Below are positions 49,972 through 57,464 of a stretch of DNA of 64,000 nt, piece after piece. The notes under the pieces are model-generated. The model was not told the DNA's origin. It saw only the letters and a list, made by a program, of their open reading frames with translations, and searched no databases. Both the position numbers and the translations under genes were made by a program. The stretch spans positions 1-64,000 of the forward strand of contig NZ_JAPDDR010000019.1 of assembly GCF_025950095.1 (NCBI RefSeq), in the 5' to 3' direction. This DNA is from Luteolibacter rhizosphaerae (GTDB lineage: Bacteria > Verrucomicrobiota > Verrucomicrobiia > Verrucomicrobiales > Akkermansiaceae). Numbering within the stretch: the first letter of the stretch is position 1; each line of letters starts with the position of its first letter.

Positions 49972-51441
49972 ATGAATCGCAACGCGATATTCTACCTGGT
50001 GGTTCTCCTCGTCGTCGGCGGGGGGATCTTGGGAGTCATCCATCTCGGGGCCGGCTTGCCTGCACCCGCGCACACGGATGCCTCGCTGGCGGCAGAGGCC
50101 GCTCGTGCCGCTACAGCACCGGCAGCAGTAGCTCCGCCAAGCTCCGCCTTCGGCGCGATGCTTGCCTCGCTTTCTGCCAATCTCAGCCACCCGCTCAGCC
50201 ACCTCTTCATCCAGCTCCTCGTCATCATCGCTGCCTCGCGTGTGGCAGGCGGTCTCTTCACGAAGTTCGGCCAGCCGGCGGTGATGGGGGAGATGATGGC
50301 GGGTATCCTGCTCGGGCCTTCGTTGCTGGGCTGGGTTTCTCCGGAAATGTTTCAGTTCGTCTTCCCGGCCTCCTCTCTCGGGACACTGAAGCTTCTCAGT
50401 CAGATCGGCGTGTGTCTCTTCATGGTCACGGTGGGCATGGAGCTGGATGTCCGGCAGGTGCGGAACAAGGCGCATACCGCGGTGGTCGTCAGCCATGCCA
50501 GCATCGTCGCACCCTATTTCCTCGGCGTGGTGCTGGCCTACTTTGTTTATAGTAGTTTGGCCCAGCCCGGTACGAATTTCACAGCCTTTGCCCTCTTCAT
50601 GGGCATTTCGATGAGCATCACGGCCTTTCCAGTGCTCGCCCGCATTCTTCAAGAGCGCGGCATGTCCCGGACCTACCTGGGCACAACCGCTGTAACCTGT
50701 GCTGCCGTGGACGATGTGACCGCATGGAGCGCCCTGGCCTTCGTCGTCGCGATCGCGGGTTCCACCAGCGTGGCCGGGTCGGCTCTGAATCTCGCATTGG
50801 TTCTTGTTTTCATCGCGGTGACGATCTGGGGCCTGCGTCCCTTGCTGCCGCGGCTCTTCGGTCGCGAGGAGCTGGAGCGTGCGGATCCATCCAAGCGGAC
50901 ACTCGCCATTACTATCTGCGCGGTGCTCGCCTGCGCGCTCTGCACGGAGTTGGTCGGCATCCACGCCCTCTTCGGCTCCTTCCTCGCGGGGGCGATCATG
51001 CCGACGGTGGCGGGCTTCCGTCACAAGCTGGCAGTGCGGATCGAGAATTTCAGCACGGTGCTGCTGCTTCCTCTCTTCTTCGCCTTCACCGGCCTGCGCA
51101 CCCAGATCGGCTTGCTCAATGATCTCAGTGGCTGGCTGATCTGCCTGGCCATCATCGGCGTGGCGACCGCCGGCAAGCTCGGAGGAACCGCGCTGACCGC
51201 GCGCTTCACCGGGATGAGCTGGCGCGATTCCCTGCAACTCGGCGCGCTGATGAATACCCGCGGGCTCATGGAGCTCATCGCGCTGAACATCGGCTACGAC
51301 CTCGGCATTCTCTCGCCGCGCATCTTCGCCATGCTGGTGATCATGGCATTGGTGACCACCGCCATGACAGGTCCCTTGCTCACATGGTTCCAGCGCATGC
51401 GGTTGCGGGACGAAGTCCCCGATCACCTCGTGCGCTCCTGA
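49972..51441 (+). CDS. CPA2-family cation:proton antiporter
   Basis: The 489-residue membrane protein has an extra N-terminal helix and an Ala/Pro-rich periplasmic segment (1-55), then about 12 transmembrane helices of the Kef/NapA (CPA2) fold. Diagnostic pieces are FGQPAVMGEMMAGILLGPSLLG, TVGMELDVRQVRNKA, TAFPVLARIL, the ion-site Asp pair region AAVDDVTAWSALA and LMNTRGLMELIAL. No C-terminal TrkA-N domain is attached, so it is a NapA/GerN-like exchanger of Na+ or K+ against H+. It lies 22 bp after the second halogenase-like gene and 99 bp before the third, presumably co-transcribed. Confidence 0.9.
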   Translation: MNRNAIFYLVVLLVVGGGILGVIHLGAGLPAPAHTDASLAAEAARAATAPAAVAPPSSAFGAMLASLSANLSHPLSHLFIQLLVIIAASRVAGGLFTKFGQPAVMGEMMAGILLGPSLLGWVSPEMFQFVFPASSLGTLKLLSQIGVCLFMVTVGMELDVRQVRNKAHTAVVVSHASIVAPYFLGVVLAYFVYSSLAQPGTNFTAFALFMGISMSITAFPVLARILQERGMSRTYLGTTAVTCAAVDDVTAWSALAFVVAIAGSTSVAGSALNLALVLVFIAVTIWGLRPLLPRLFGREELERADPSKRTLAITICAVLACALCTELVGIHALFGSFLAGAIMPTVAGFRHKLAVRIENFSTVLLLPLFFAFTGLRTQIGLLNDLSGWLICLAIIGVATAGKLGGTALTARFTGMSWRDSLQLGALMNTRGLMELIALNIGYDLGILSPRIFAMLVIMALVTTAMTGPLLTWFQRMRLRDEVPDHLVRS

Positions 51442-51540
51442 GAAGTCTTCTGATCCCAACTCCCCCGGGTGTCTGGCGGCCTCTTCCTCCTGATGGTGGA
51501 AGGGGCTGTCAGCTCCGAAAGAAAACCCAAAAACAAACCC

Positions 51541-53040
51541 ATGATTAAGGAAGTATTGGTACTCGGCGGCGGCAGCGCTGGCTTCATCGCGGCGATCTCG
51601 ATCAAGCGGAAGATCCCGCAGCTCAAGGTGCTGGTGGTTCGCAGCCCTTCGATCGGCGTGATCGGCGTGGGCGAGAGCACGACTCCGAACTTCCCGCCAC
51701 ATCTCTTTGAATACCTCGGCATCTCGCGGAAGCGCTTCTACGCCCTCGCGCAGCCAACTTGGAAGCTGGGAATCCGCTTCCTCTGGGGCGCTCGCGGCAG
51801 CTTCGATTACACTTTCAATCTCCAGCTCGACACTCACTACGCGGATCTCGCCAAGCCCACGGGCTACTACTGCGATGACGATTTCAACGATGCCAGCCTG
51901 CCCGGCGCGTTGATGCGTCGCGACATGGCCTTTCCCCGTCAGGAAAATGGCGCCCCGGATATCCACGGCTGGCACGCCTTCCACATCGAGAACAAGAAGT
52001 TCATCGAGATCCTCGAGATCGTGGCGAAGGAAGAAGGCGTGGAGGTGACGGATGGCAAGGTCACCGGCAGCGAGCGCGGTGACAAAGGGATCTCCGCCGT
52101 GCACCTCGAGGATGGCCGACGCCTCACCGCGGATCTCTTCATCGACGCCAGCGGTTTCCGCAGCGAGCTGTTAGGGAAAACCTTGGAGGAACCCTTCGTC
52201 AGCTTCGACAAATCTCTCTTCTGCAAGAAGGCCGTGATCGGAGGCTGGGAGCGCGGGCCCGATGAACCTATTCTGCCCTATACGACGGCGGAGACGATGG
52301 ACGCAGGCTGGGCCTGGCGCATCGACCACGAACACCTGATCAATCGCGGCTACGTCTATTGCCCGGATCACATCTCGGATGACGAAGCGGCCGCAGAATT
52401 CCAGCGCAAGAATCCGAAGGCCAAGATCGAGCCGAAGATCGTGAACTTCCGTTCGGGGTTCTACCAACGTCAATGGGTCGATAACGTCGTTGCCTTCGGC
52501 AACGCGGGCGGCTTCGTCGAGCCGCTGGAATCCACGGCCATCATGATTCTCTGCTCGCACGTGCAGACCTTGGTGGATTTCCTCCTCCACAGCGATCTGG
52601 AGCCCACGCCCACCATGCAGCGGCTCTACAACGATCTAACCGCCAACACTTGGAACGACATCCGCCAGTTCCTCTCGCTGCATTATAAGTTCAACGGCAA
52701 ACTGGACACGCCGTTCTGGAAGGTCGCTCGGGAAGAAACCGATGTCTCGGGTATCGCGGACTTCATCGAGTTCTATCAGGAGAACGGGCCCACCGGCTTC
52801 TGCCGCTACCAACTACCTCGCTCGGAGAATGACTTCGGCTTGGAAGGGTTCCTCGTCATGATGGTGGGGAATCAAGTGCCCTATAAGAAGCGCTACAAGG
52901 CAACGCAGCAGGAGGCTCAGGCATGGGCCCGGCGCAAGCAGCAGTTCGCGCAGGAGGCGAACCGGGGCATCCGCAGCGAGGAGGCCCTTGCCTACATCAA
53001 ACATCCCGGCTGGCAGTGGAACAGCGACGCTACGAAGTAG
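51541..53040 (+). CDS. tryptophan halogenase family flavoprotein
   Basis: The 499-residue protein starts at ATG 51541. It has FAD motif VLGGGSAGFIAA (8-19), VGEST (43-47), Lys75 in PTWKLGIRF (PrnA Lys79 position), WAWRID at 257-262 and EPLESTAI at 328-335, with the Glu partner of the lysine. In classical tryptophan halogenases the signature is WxWxIP; here the Pro is replaced by Asp. Family members chlorinate or brominate indoles and other aromatics using FADH2, O2 and halide; the substrate cannot be inferred. It closes the cluster of three halogenase-like genes and one antiporter; there is no PKS or NRPS nearby. Confidence 0.86.
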   Translation: MIKEVLVLGGGSAGFIAAISIKRKIPQLKVLVVRSPSIGVIGVGESTTPNFPPHLFEYLGISRKRFYALAQPTWKLGIRFLWGARGSFDYTFNLQLDTHYADLAKPTGYYCDDDFNDASLPGALMRRDMAFPRQENGAPDIHGWHAFHIENKKFIEILEIVAKEEGVEVTDGKVTGSERGDKGISAVHLEDGRRLTADLFIDASGFRSELLGKTLEEPFVSFDKSLFCKKAVIGGWERGPDEPILPYTTAETMDAGWAWRIDHEHLINRGYVYCPDHISDDEAAAEFQRKNPKAKIEPKIVNFRSGFYQRQWVDNVVAFGNAGGFVEPLESTAIMILCSHVQTLVDFLLHSDLEPTPTMQRLYNDLTANTWNDIRQFLSLHYKFNGKLDTPFWKVAREETDVSGIADFIEFYQENGPTGFCRYQLPRSENDFGLEGFLVMMVGNQVPYKKRYKATQQEAQAWARRKQQFAQEANRGIRSEEALAYIKHPGWQWNSDATK

Positions 53041-53210
53041 CGGTAGCCACCGGATCGAGAAGCGATTCCAAGCAATAGCGCGCCGATCCATTCGGCTGCT
53101 TCATGGGTCGGCGTGGCCGCTTCTAACAAGTGCAATCCATCGCTATTTTTGGTGCGAGCTTGTAGCTTTCGTCAATTTACACTTCAGGCCGTTTCCTTAG
53201 ACTCGGCCTT

Positions 53211-53513
53211 GTGCGTCCCCGAAGGAGTTTTCCCAATATCAGTAGCCTGCGCGCCGCGATCCAAGGTCGTCGGATCGTGCGCTTCTGGTGGAAGAACCGG
53301 GAGTTCAGGATCGAACCCTACGGCCTTCTGCAGGCGAAATGTACCAAGGCTTGGGTTCTTGCAGGTTGGTGCCTTGAGCGTCAGTCATGGCGCTTCTTCC
53401 GCTTCGCGGAACTGAGGGACATCGAGACCTCGCAGGAGCGCTTCCCGCTTCGCGATGATTTCCCTATGGAGGTACCGGATTGCCGCGGAGGATGGCGACG
53501 GCGCGACGCCTGA
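53211..53513 (+). CDS. stand-alone WYL-domain protein
   Basis: The 100-residue protein starts at GTG 53211. SLRAAIQGRRIVRFWWKNREF, then RIEPYGLLQAKCTKAWVLAG and WRFFRFAELRDIETSQERFP follow the WYL-domain order: an AI-x-RR helix and strand, xEPYGL, W-x-LAG and an FR-x-xRIxxI strand with final FxxxxDF. WYL domains bind ligands or nucleic acids, usually as the C-terminal part of HTH regulators; this one has no HTH. It is separated from the halogenase gene by 170 bp and by an AT-rich promoter-like stretch. Confidence 0.72.
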   Translation: MRPRRSFPNISSLRAAIQGRRIVRFWWKNREFRIEPYGLLQAKCTKAWVLAGWCLERQSWRFFRFAELRDIETSQERFPLRDDFPMEVPDCRGGWRRRDA

Positions 53514-53638
53514 GCATGGCTTTCCCCGCTCTTGGCGGGCGGGGTGGGCTGGATACTATCGTTTGACAAATCCCGGTATTCCCCGAGCCTGCACCCGGCA
53601 GCAGCTCTTGAGGAGCCGTGTGCCGTCTCTCCCATCCG

Positions 53639-53977
53639 ATGACCGTCAACGAGGACAAATTTGCTCCCGGCCCATGGATCCCCTGGATCCTGGCGCTGAC
53701 GGTTTGGTTCGGTTGGAACGCCTTTGCTCCCGACCATTCGGCGACGGTGAAGGATGACTCCGGGTCCGGAGTCGGCTTGGTCCATCATGCCGATGACTTC
53801 CGTGCTCCCGCGGGTCATTCCCATCAGCTCGCCGGTCTGCTGCTTGCCGGTTGTGGTATCGACTGGGTCGGTGCGCAGCCATCGAAGCGCCTCGGGATTG
53901 AAGTGCTCCGGGAATCCTCGGCGGAGGATCTGCGCTGGGATAGTATTCAGGGTCGCGCGCCGCCTTTCGGGGCTTGA
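53639..53977 (+). CDS. weak candidate small membrane-anchored protein
   Basis: ATG 53639 opens 112 codons. The N-terminus has a plausible hydrophobic helix (PWIPWILALTVWFGWNAFAP, about 12-31), followed by a hydrophilic segment and a Leu/Gly-rich stretch (LAGLLLAGCGIDW). Third codon positions are fairly GC-rich. No family is recognised, and the opposite strand is also open, so chance is a serious alternative. Confidence 0.3.
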   Translation: MTVNEDKFAPGPWIPWILALTVWFGWNAFAPDHSATVKDDSGSGVGLVHHADDFRAPAGHSHQLAGLLLAGCGIDWVGAQPSKRLGIEVLRESSAEDLRWDSIQGRAPPFGA

Positions 53978-53991
53978 GTAAAGTCCGGCCC

Positions 53992-54156
53992 ATGGAGACT
54001 TGCCTGAAGGGCGGGTGTCCGTGTGGCTCGCTTGTTCCCAATCCGGCTGCGGATCCCTTCGAGATCGCGGCGGGTTACTCATTCCCCGAGCGCACCTCGT
54101 TCTGCCGAGGCTGCCATGCTCCCGCATTTCCCGGGAGCGGTTCCATGCCCGTCTGA
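53992..54156 (+). CDS. weak candidate cysteine-rich microprotein
   Basis: ATG 53992 opens 54 codons, 14 bp after the previous candidate. The product has CLKGGCPCG near the start and CRGCH later, a pattern that could bind zinc, separated by PFEIAAGYSFPERTS. No homologue is known to me. The sequence lies in a stretch open on both strands. Confidence 0.25.
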   Translation: METCLKGGCPCGSLVPNPAADPFEIAAGYSFPERTSFCRGCHAPAFPGSGSMPV

Positions 54157-54249
54157 TCCCATGACCTCTTTGCGTACAACACGATCCCAGATCGCCGCCC
54201 CGGCTTCCCTGAGCCGGACTTTTCTCGAAACCTCCAGCCTCTCCGCCCG

Positions 54250-57180
54250 ATGATCCAGTGGCTCTTTCCCAAATTGCTGGGCGGTAAGGATCAGCGCGAA
54301 CTCCACCGACTGCGTCCCACGGTCGCCCGCATCAACGAGATCGAGGAGAAGCTCCAGCAGGAGCCGGCCGAGAAGCTGATCGAACTCACCCGCAGCTGGC
54401 AGGATCACCTTGCCCGTTATCATCCGCTCAAGGCACCGAACAAGGTGCAGCTCGAGCAGATGGATCAGGCCGGGCTCCAATCCGTGGCGGACTCCATTCA
54501 CTCGCGCTTGGCCATCCTCGCACGGGAATTTCCCTCCCTGCCATCCACCGTCTCGCCAAGCGTCGAATCGATCGAGAAGGCCAGGACGGCATTCCACGCG
54601 GTAGAGGAGCAGTTCCAGAAACCGCGCGCCAAGTATCTCGAGAAGATCCTGCCGGAAGCTTATGCCGTGGTGAAAAACGCGGCCCGGCGGCTCTGTGGCT
54701 CCGAGGTGTCGCTCGATGGACAGCCGCTGCGCTGGAACATGGTCCACTTCGATGTCCAGCTTCTGGGTGGTGTCGCCATTCACCGCGGCATGATCGCCGA
54801 GATGCAAACCGGCGAGGGCAAGACCTTGGTCGCCACCCTGCCAATCTTCTTGAATGCCCTCACCGGCCTCGGCGTGCACGTCGTGACCGTGAACGACTAC
54901 CTTGCCCGCCGCGATGCGGCATGGATGGGCACGCTCTTCCGCTACCTCGGCCTCAGCGTGGGTTGCGTAGTCAACCAGATGCAGTCGCAGGAGCGGCACC
55001 AGGCCTACGCTTGCGATATCACTTACGGCACGAACTCGGAGTTCGGCTTCGACTACCTGCGCGACAACGGCATGGCCTCGACCAAGGAAGAGCAGGTTCA
55101 GCGCGGTCATCACTTCGCGGTGATCGACGAGGTGGATTCCGTGCTCATCGACGATGCCCGCACGCCCCTGATCATCACCGGCCCCTCGCCGGAATCTTCG
55201 AAGCCCTTCGAACTCTACAACACGGCCGTTGAGCGTCTGGTGCGGAAGCAAACCGAGCTCTGCAGCCAGCTCGCATCTCAGGCCAAGCAGTTGCTGGAGA
55301 AGGGTGACACCAAGGAAGCCGGCCTCGTTCTCCTCAAACTCAAGCTCGGCCAACCTCGGAACCGCCAGTTCCTGCGTCTCATGGAGAATCCCGAATGGCG
55401 GCGTTTGCTGGAAAGCACCGAGCTCGCCTTCCATCGCCAGATGTTCCGGAAAGATCTGCACCGGCTAAAGGAGGAACTCTTCTTCGCCGTGGACGAAAAG
55501 ACCCGCGATGCCGATCTCATGGAGAATGGCCGCCGCTTCCTCGATCCCGAGGACCCGGATTCCTTCACGCTGCCCGATGCCGGTGCCATCCTCGATGGCA
55601 TCCGCTCGGACCCTACGCTGAATACGGAGAAGAAGGAGCTCGCCATCAGCGCAGTGGTGCAGCGCCGGGAAGAGCAGGCCTTGAAGGTCCATTCCATCTC
55701 TCAGTTGCTCAAGGCCCACTGCCTCTACGAAAAGGACGTCCACTACGTGGTGCGCGAGGGAAAGATCAACATCGTGGACGAAAGCACGGGCCGCGAGATG
55801 GAAGGCCGCCGCTGGTCGGATGGCCTTCATCAAGCGGTGGAAGCCAAGGAGCGGGTGAAGGTGGAAAAGGAGAACCGCACCTACGCGACGATCACGATCC
55901 AGAACTACTTCCGTCTCTACGACAAGTTGGCCGGCATGACGGGCACTGCTTCCACCGAGGCCGCCGAGTTCCACGATATCTATCAGCTCGACGTTCTCCC
56001 CATCCCGACCAACGCGCCAAACCTGCGCATCGACGAGAACGACCAGATCTTCAAGACGCGCCGTGACAAGTACACGGCGGTGATCGCCCGAATCGAAACG
56101 GCGCACGCCAAGGGTCAGCCGGTCCTTGTCGGCACCGCTTCCGTGGAAGCATCCGAAACCGTTTCACGCATGCTGAAGCGCGCCCAGATCCCTCACACGG
56201 TTCTGAATGCAAAGCACCACCAGGAAGAAGCCGGGATCGTCTCGCTCGCCGGACAACGCGGGGCCGTCACCGTGTCCACTAACATGGCGGGCCGCGGCAC
56301 CGATATCAAACTTGGGGAAGGCGTGGCCGAGTTGGGCGGCTTGTTGGTCGTCGGCACCGAGCGTCATCCCTCGCGTCGCGTGGACCGCCAGTTGCGCGGT
56401 CGCTGCTCGCGCCAAGGCGATCCCGGCGGGGCGCGGTTCTTCATCTCGCTGGAGGACGACCTCATGCGGAACCATGCCGAGCCCGCGAGGATGGCGGCGA
56501 TGATCGAGCAGGCCGGCAAGCGCGGCAGTGGCTTCTCCCTGGGTAGCTTGGTCGAGACCGCCCAGCAACAGGTCGAGCAGCGGGACTACCGCAGCCGCAA
56601 GCGTGTGCTCGATTTCGACGACGTGCTGAATCTCCAGCGCGAGATCGTCTACAGCTTCCGGAACGATGTCCTCGCTACCGGAGACATGCGCCGTCTCGTC
56701 CACGAGATCATCGCAGACGGTATTGGAGCCAAGGTGCAGGAGTTCCTTGCTGAAGCGGATTCACAGCAACCGGACCTCCAGCCCTTGCTCGATTGGGTCC
56801 GCTACCGCCTCCACGTCGATCTGGCGGATGAGGATCTCAGTGCGACCCGGACCGACCGGATGGTCGCCACCATCGCCGCAAAAGTCCGCGAGGCATACCA
56901 GAGCCGCGTGTCCGCCTTGCCCGCGGAACTCGTCGATCGGGAAGAACGCCTGCTGGTGATCTCCGCCGTCGACGCTCTGTGGCAGGAGCACCTCAGGGAC
57001 ATGGATGAGCTGCGCGAAGGCGTCTACCTCCGCGCGCAGGGGCAAAAGGACCCGCTCGTCGAATACAAGATCGAAGCCTTTGCCATCTTCGCCACCTTGA
57101 TGGATTCCATCAAGCAGCAGGCACTCTTCGGTTTGTCCCGCTTCTCAGCCGCGATGAGCACCCAGCCCGGCCAAGCTTGA
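54250..57180 (+). CDS. secA: preprotein translocase ATPase SecA
   Basis: The 976-residue motor drives proteins through SecYEG. It starts at ATG 54250 (MIQWLFPKLLGGKDQRELHRLR). Walker A is MQTGEGKTL at 185-193, about 80 residues later than in E. coli because of an N-terminal insertion. VTVNDYLARRDA, FGFDYLRDN, the Walker B region VIDEVDSVLID, MTGTAS and MAGRGTDIKLGEG are all present. The motif usually written LRGRSGRQGDPG reads LRGRCSRQGDPG. A second insertion (about 330-440) occurs in the DEAD/PPXD region. The C-terminus stops at FSAAMSTQPGQA without the zinc-binding SEC-C motif. It is monocistronic. Confidence 0.95.
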   Translation: MIQWLFPKLLGGKDQRELHRLRPTVARINEIEEKLQQEPAEKLIELTRSWQDHLARYHPLKAPNKVQLEQMDQAGLQSVADSIHSRLAILAREFPSLPSTVSPSVESIEKARTAFHAVEEQFQKPRAKYLEKILPEAYAVVKNAARRLCGSEVSLDGQPLRWNMVHFDVQLLGGVAIHRGMIAEMQTGEGKTLVATLPIFLNALTGLGVHVVTVNDYLARRDAAWMGTLFRYLGLSVGCVVNQMQSQERHQAYACDITYGTNSEFGFDYLRDNGMASTKEEQVQRGHHFAVIDEVDSVLIDDARTPLIITGPSPESSKPFELYNTAVERLVRKQTELCSQLASQAKQLLEKGDTKEAGLVLLKLKLGQPRNRQFLRLMENPEWRRLLESTELAFHRQMFRKDLHRLKEELFFAVDEKTRDADLMENGRRFLDPEDPDSFTLPDAGAILDGIRSDPTLNTEKKELAISAVVQRREEQALKVHSISQLLKAHCLYEKDVHYVVREGKINIVDESTGREMEGRRWSDGLHQAVEAKERVKVEKENRTYATITIQNYFRLYDKLAGMTGTASTEAAEFHDIYQLDVLPIPTNAPNLRIDENDQIFKTRRDKYTAVIARIETAHAKGQPVLVGTASVEASETVSRMLKRAQIPHTVLNAKHHQEEAGIVSLAGQRGAVTVSTNMAGRGTDIKLGEGVAELGGLLVVGTERHPSRRVDRQLRGRCSRQGDPGGARFFISLEDDLMRNHAEPARMAAMIEQAGKRGSGFSLGSLVETAQQQVEQRDYRSRKRVLDFDDVLNLQREIVYSFRNDVLATGDMRRLVHEIIADGIGAKVQEFLAEADSQQPDLQPLLDWVRYRLHVDLADEDLSATRTDRMVATIAAKVREAYQSRVSALPAELVDREERLLVISAVDALWQEHLRDMDELREGVYLRAQGQKDPLVEYKIEAFAIFATLMDSIKQQALFGLSRFSAAMSTQPGQA

Positions 57181-57200
57181 GTCCGAGATCCGGATCTAAC

Positions 57201-57228
57201 GCGCGCTCCCCGTCTCCGGGGAGCGCGC
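57201..57228 (+). terminator. GC-rich hairpin after secA
   Basis: GCGCGCTCCCC (57201-57211) / GGGGAGCGCGC (57218-57228), perfect 11-bp stem, 6-nt loop, 20 bp after the secA stop. No T-tract follows, so it may act as a rho-assisted or processing hairpin. A very similar hairpin follows the sigma gene (60369). Confidence 0.55.
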
Positions 57229-57464
57229 CTGCCAGATCACACACGCATCCAGTGGGGGAGACCTGTCGTGTGAGGACCCGATAGAAGCGCCAGCCCGAAC
57301 CCGCTGCGGCAGGATCCGCAGCGGTGATCGGACCGCGCTCGGTTTGGGAGGGAATTTGTCGTAGGCTGCTCCACCGGTCGGGCGGAGATGCCTTCATTCC
57401 CTTCATCGCCGCCGCTTCGAATGCGTGACAGTCCCCCGCCCGGATTTCTGAACAAAGTTCTCCG

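Larger units (their letters stand above)
53514..54249. other. gene-poor 736-bp stretch before secA
   Basis: No well-supported gene. Long open frames exist on both strands at once, none with a recognised domain, and base composition is less periodic than in neighbouring genes. Two weak plus-strand candidates are listed separately (53639 and 53992). It may be a decayed gene region carrying the secA promoter. Confidence 0.5.

Noticed and set aside
49801-52104. A 767-codon minus-strand frame over the antiporter and part of the halogenase gene
   Set aside because: Antisense of clear membrane-protein and flavoprotein genes; the His/Glu/Arg-rich product has no recognisable domain.
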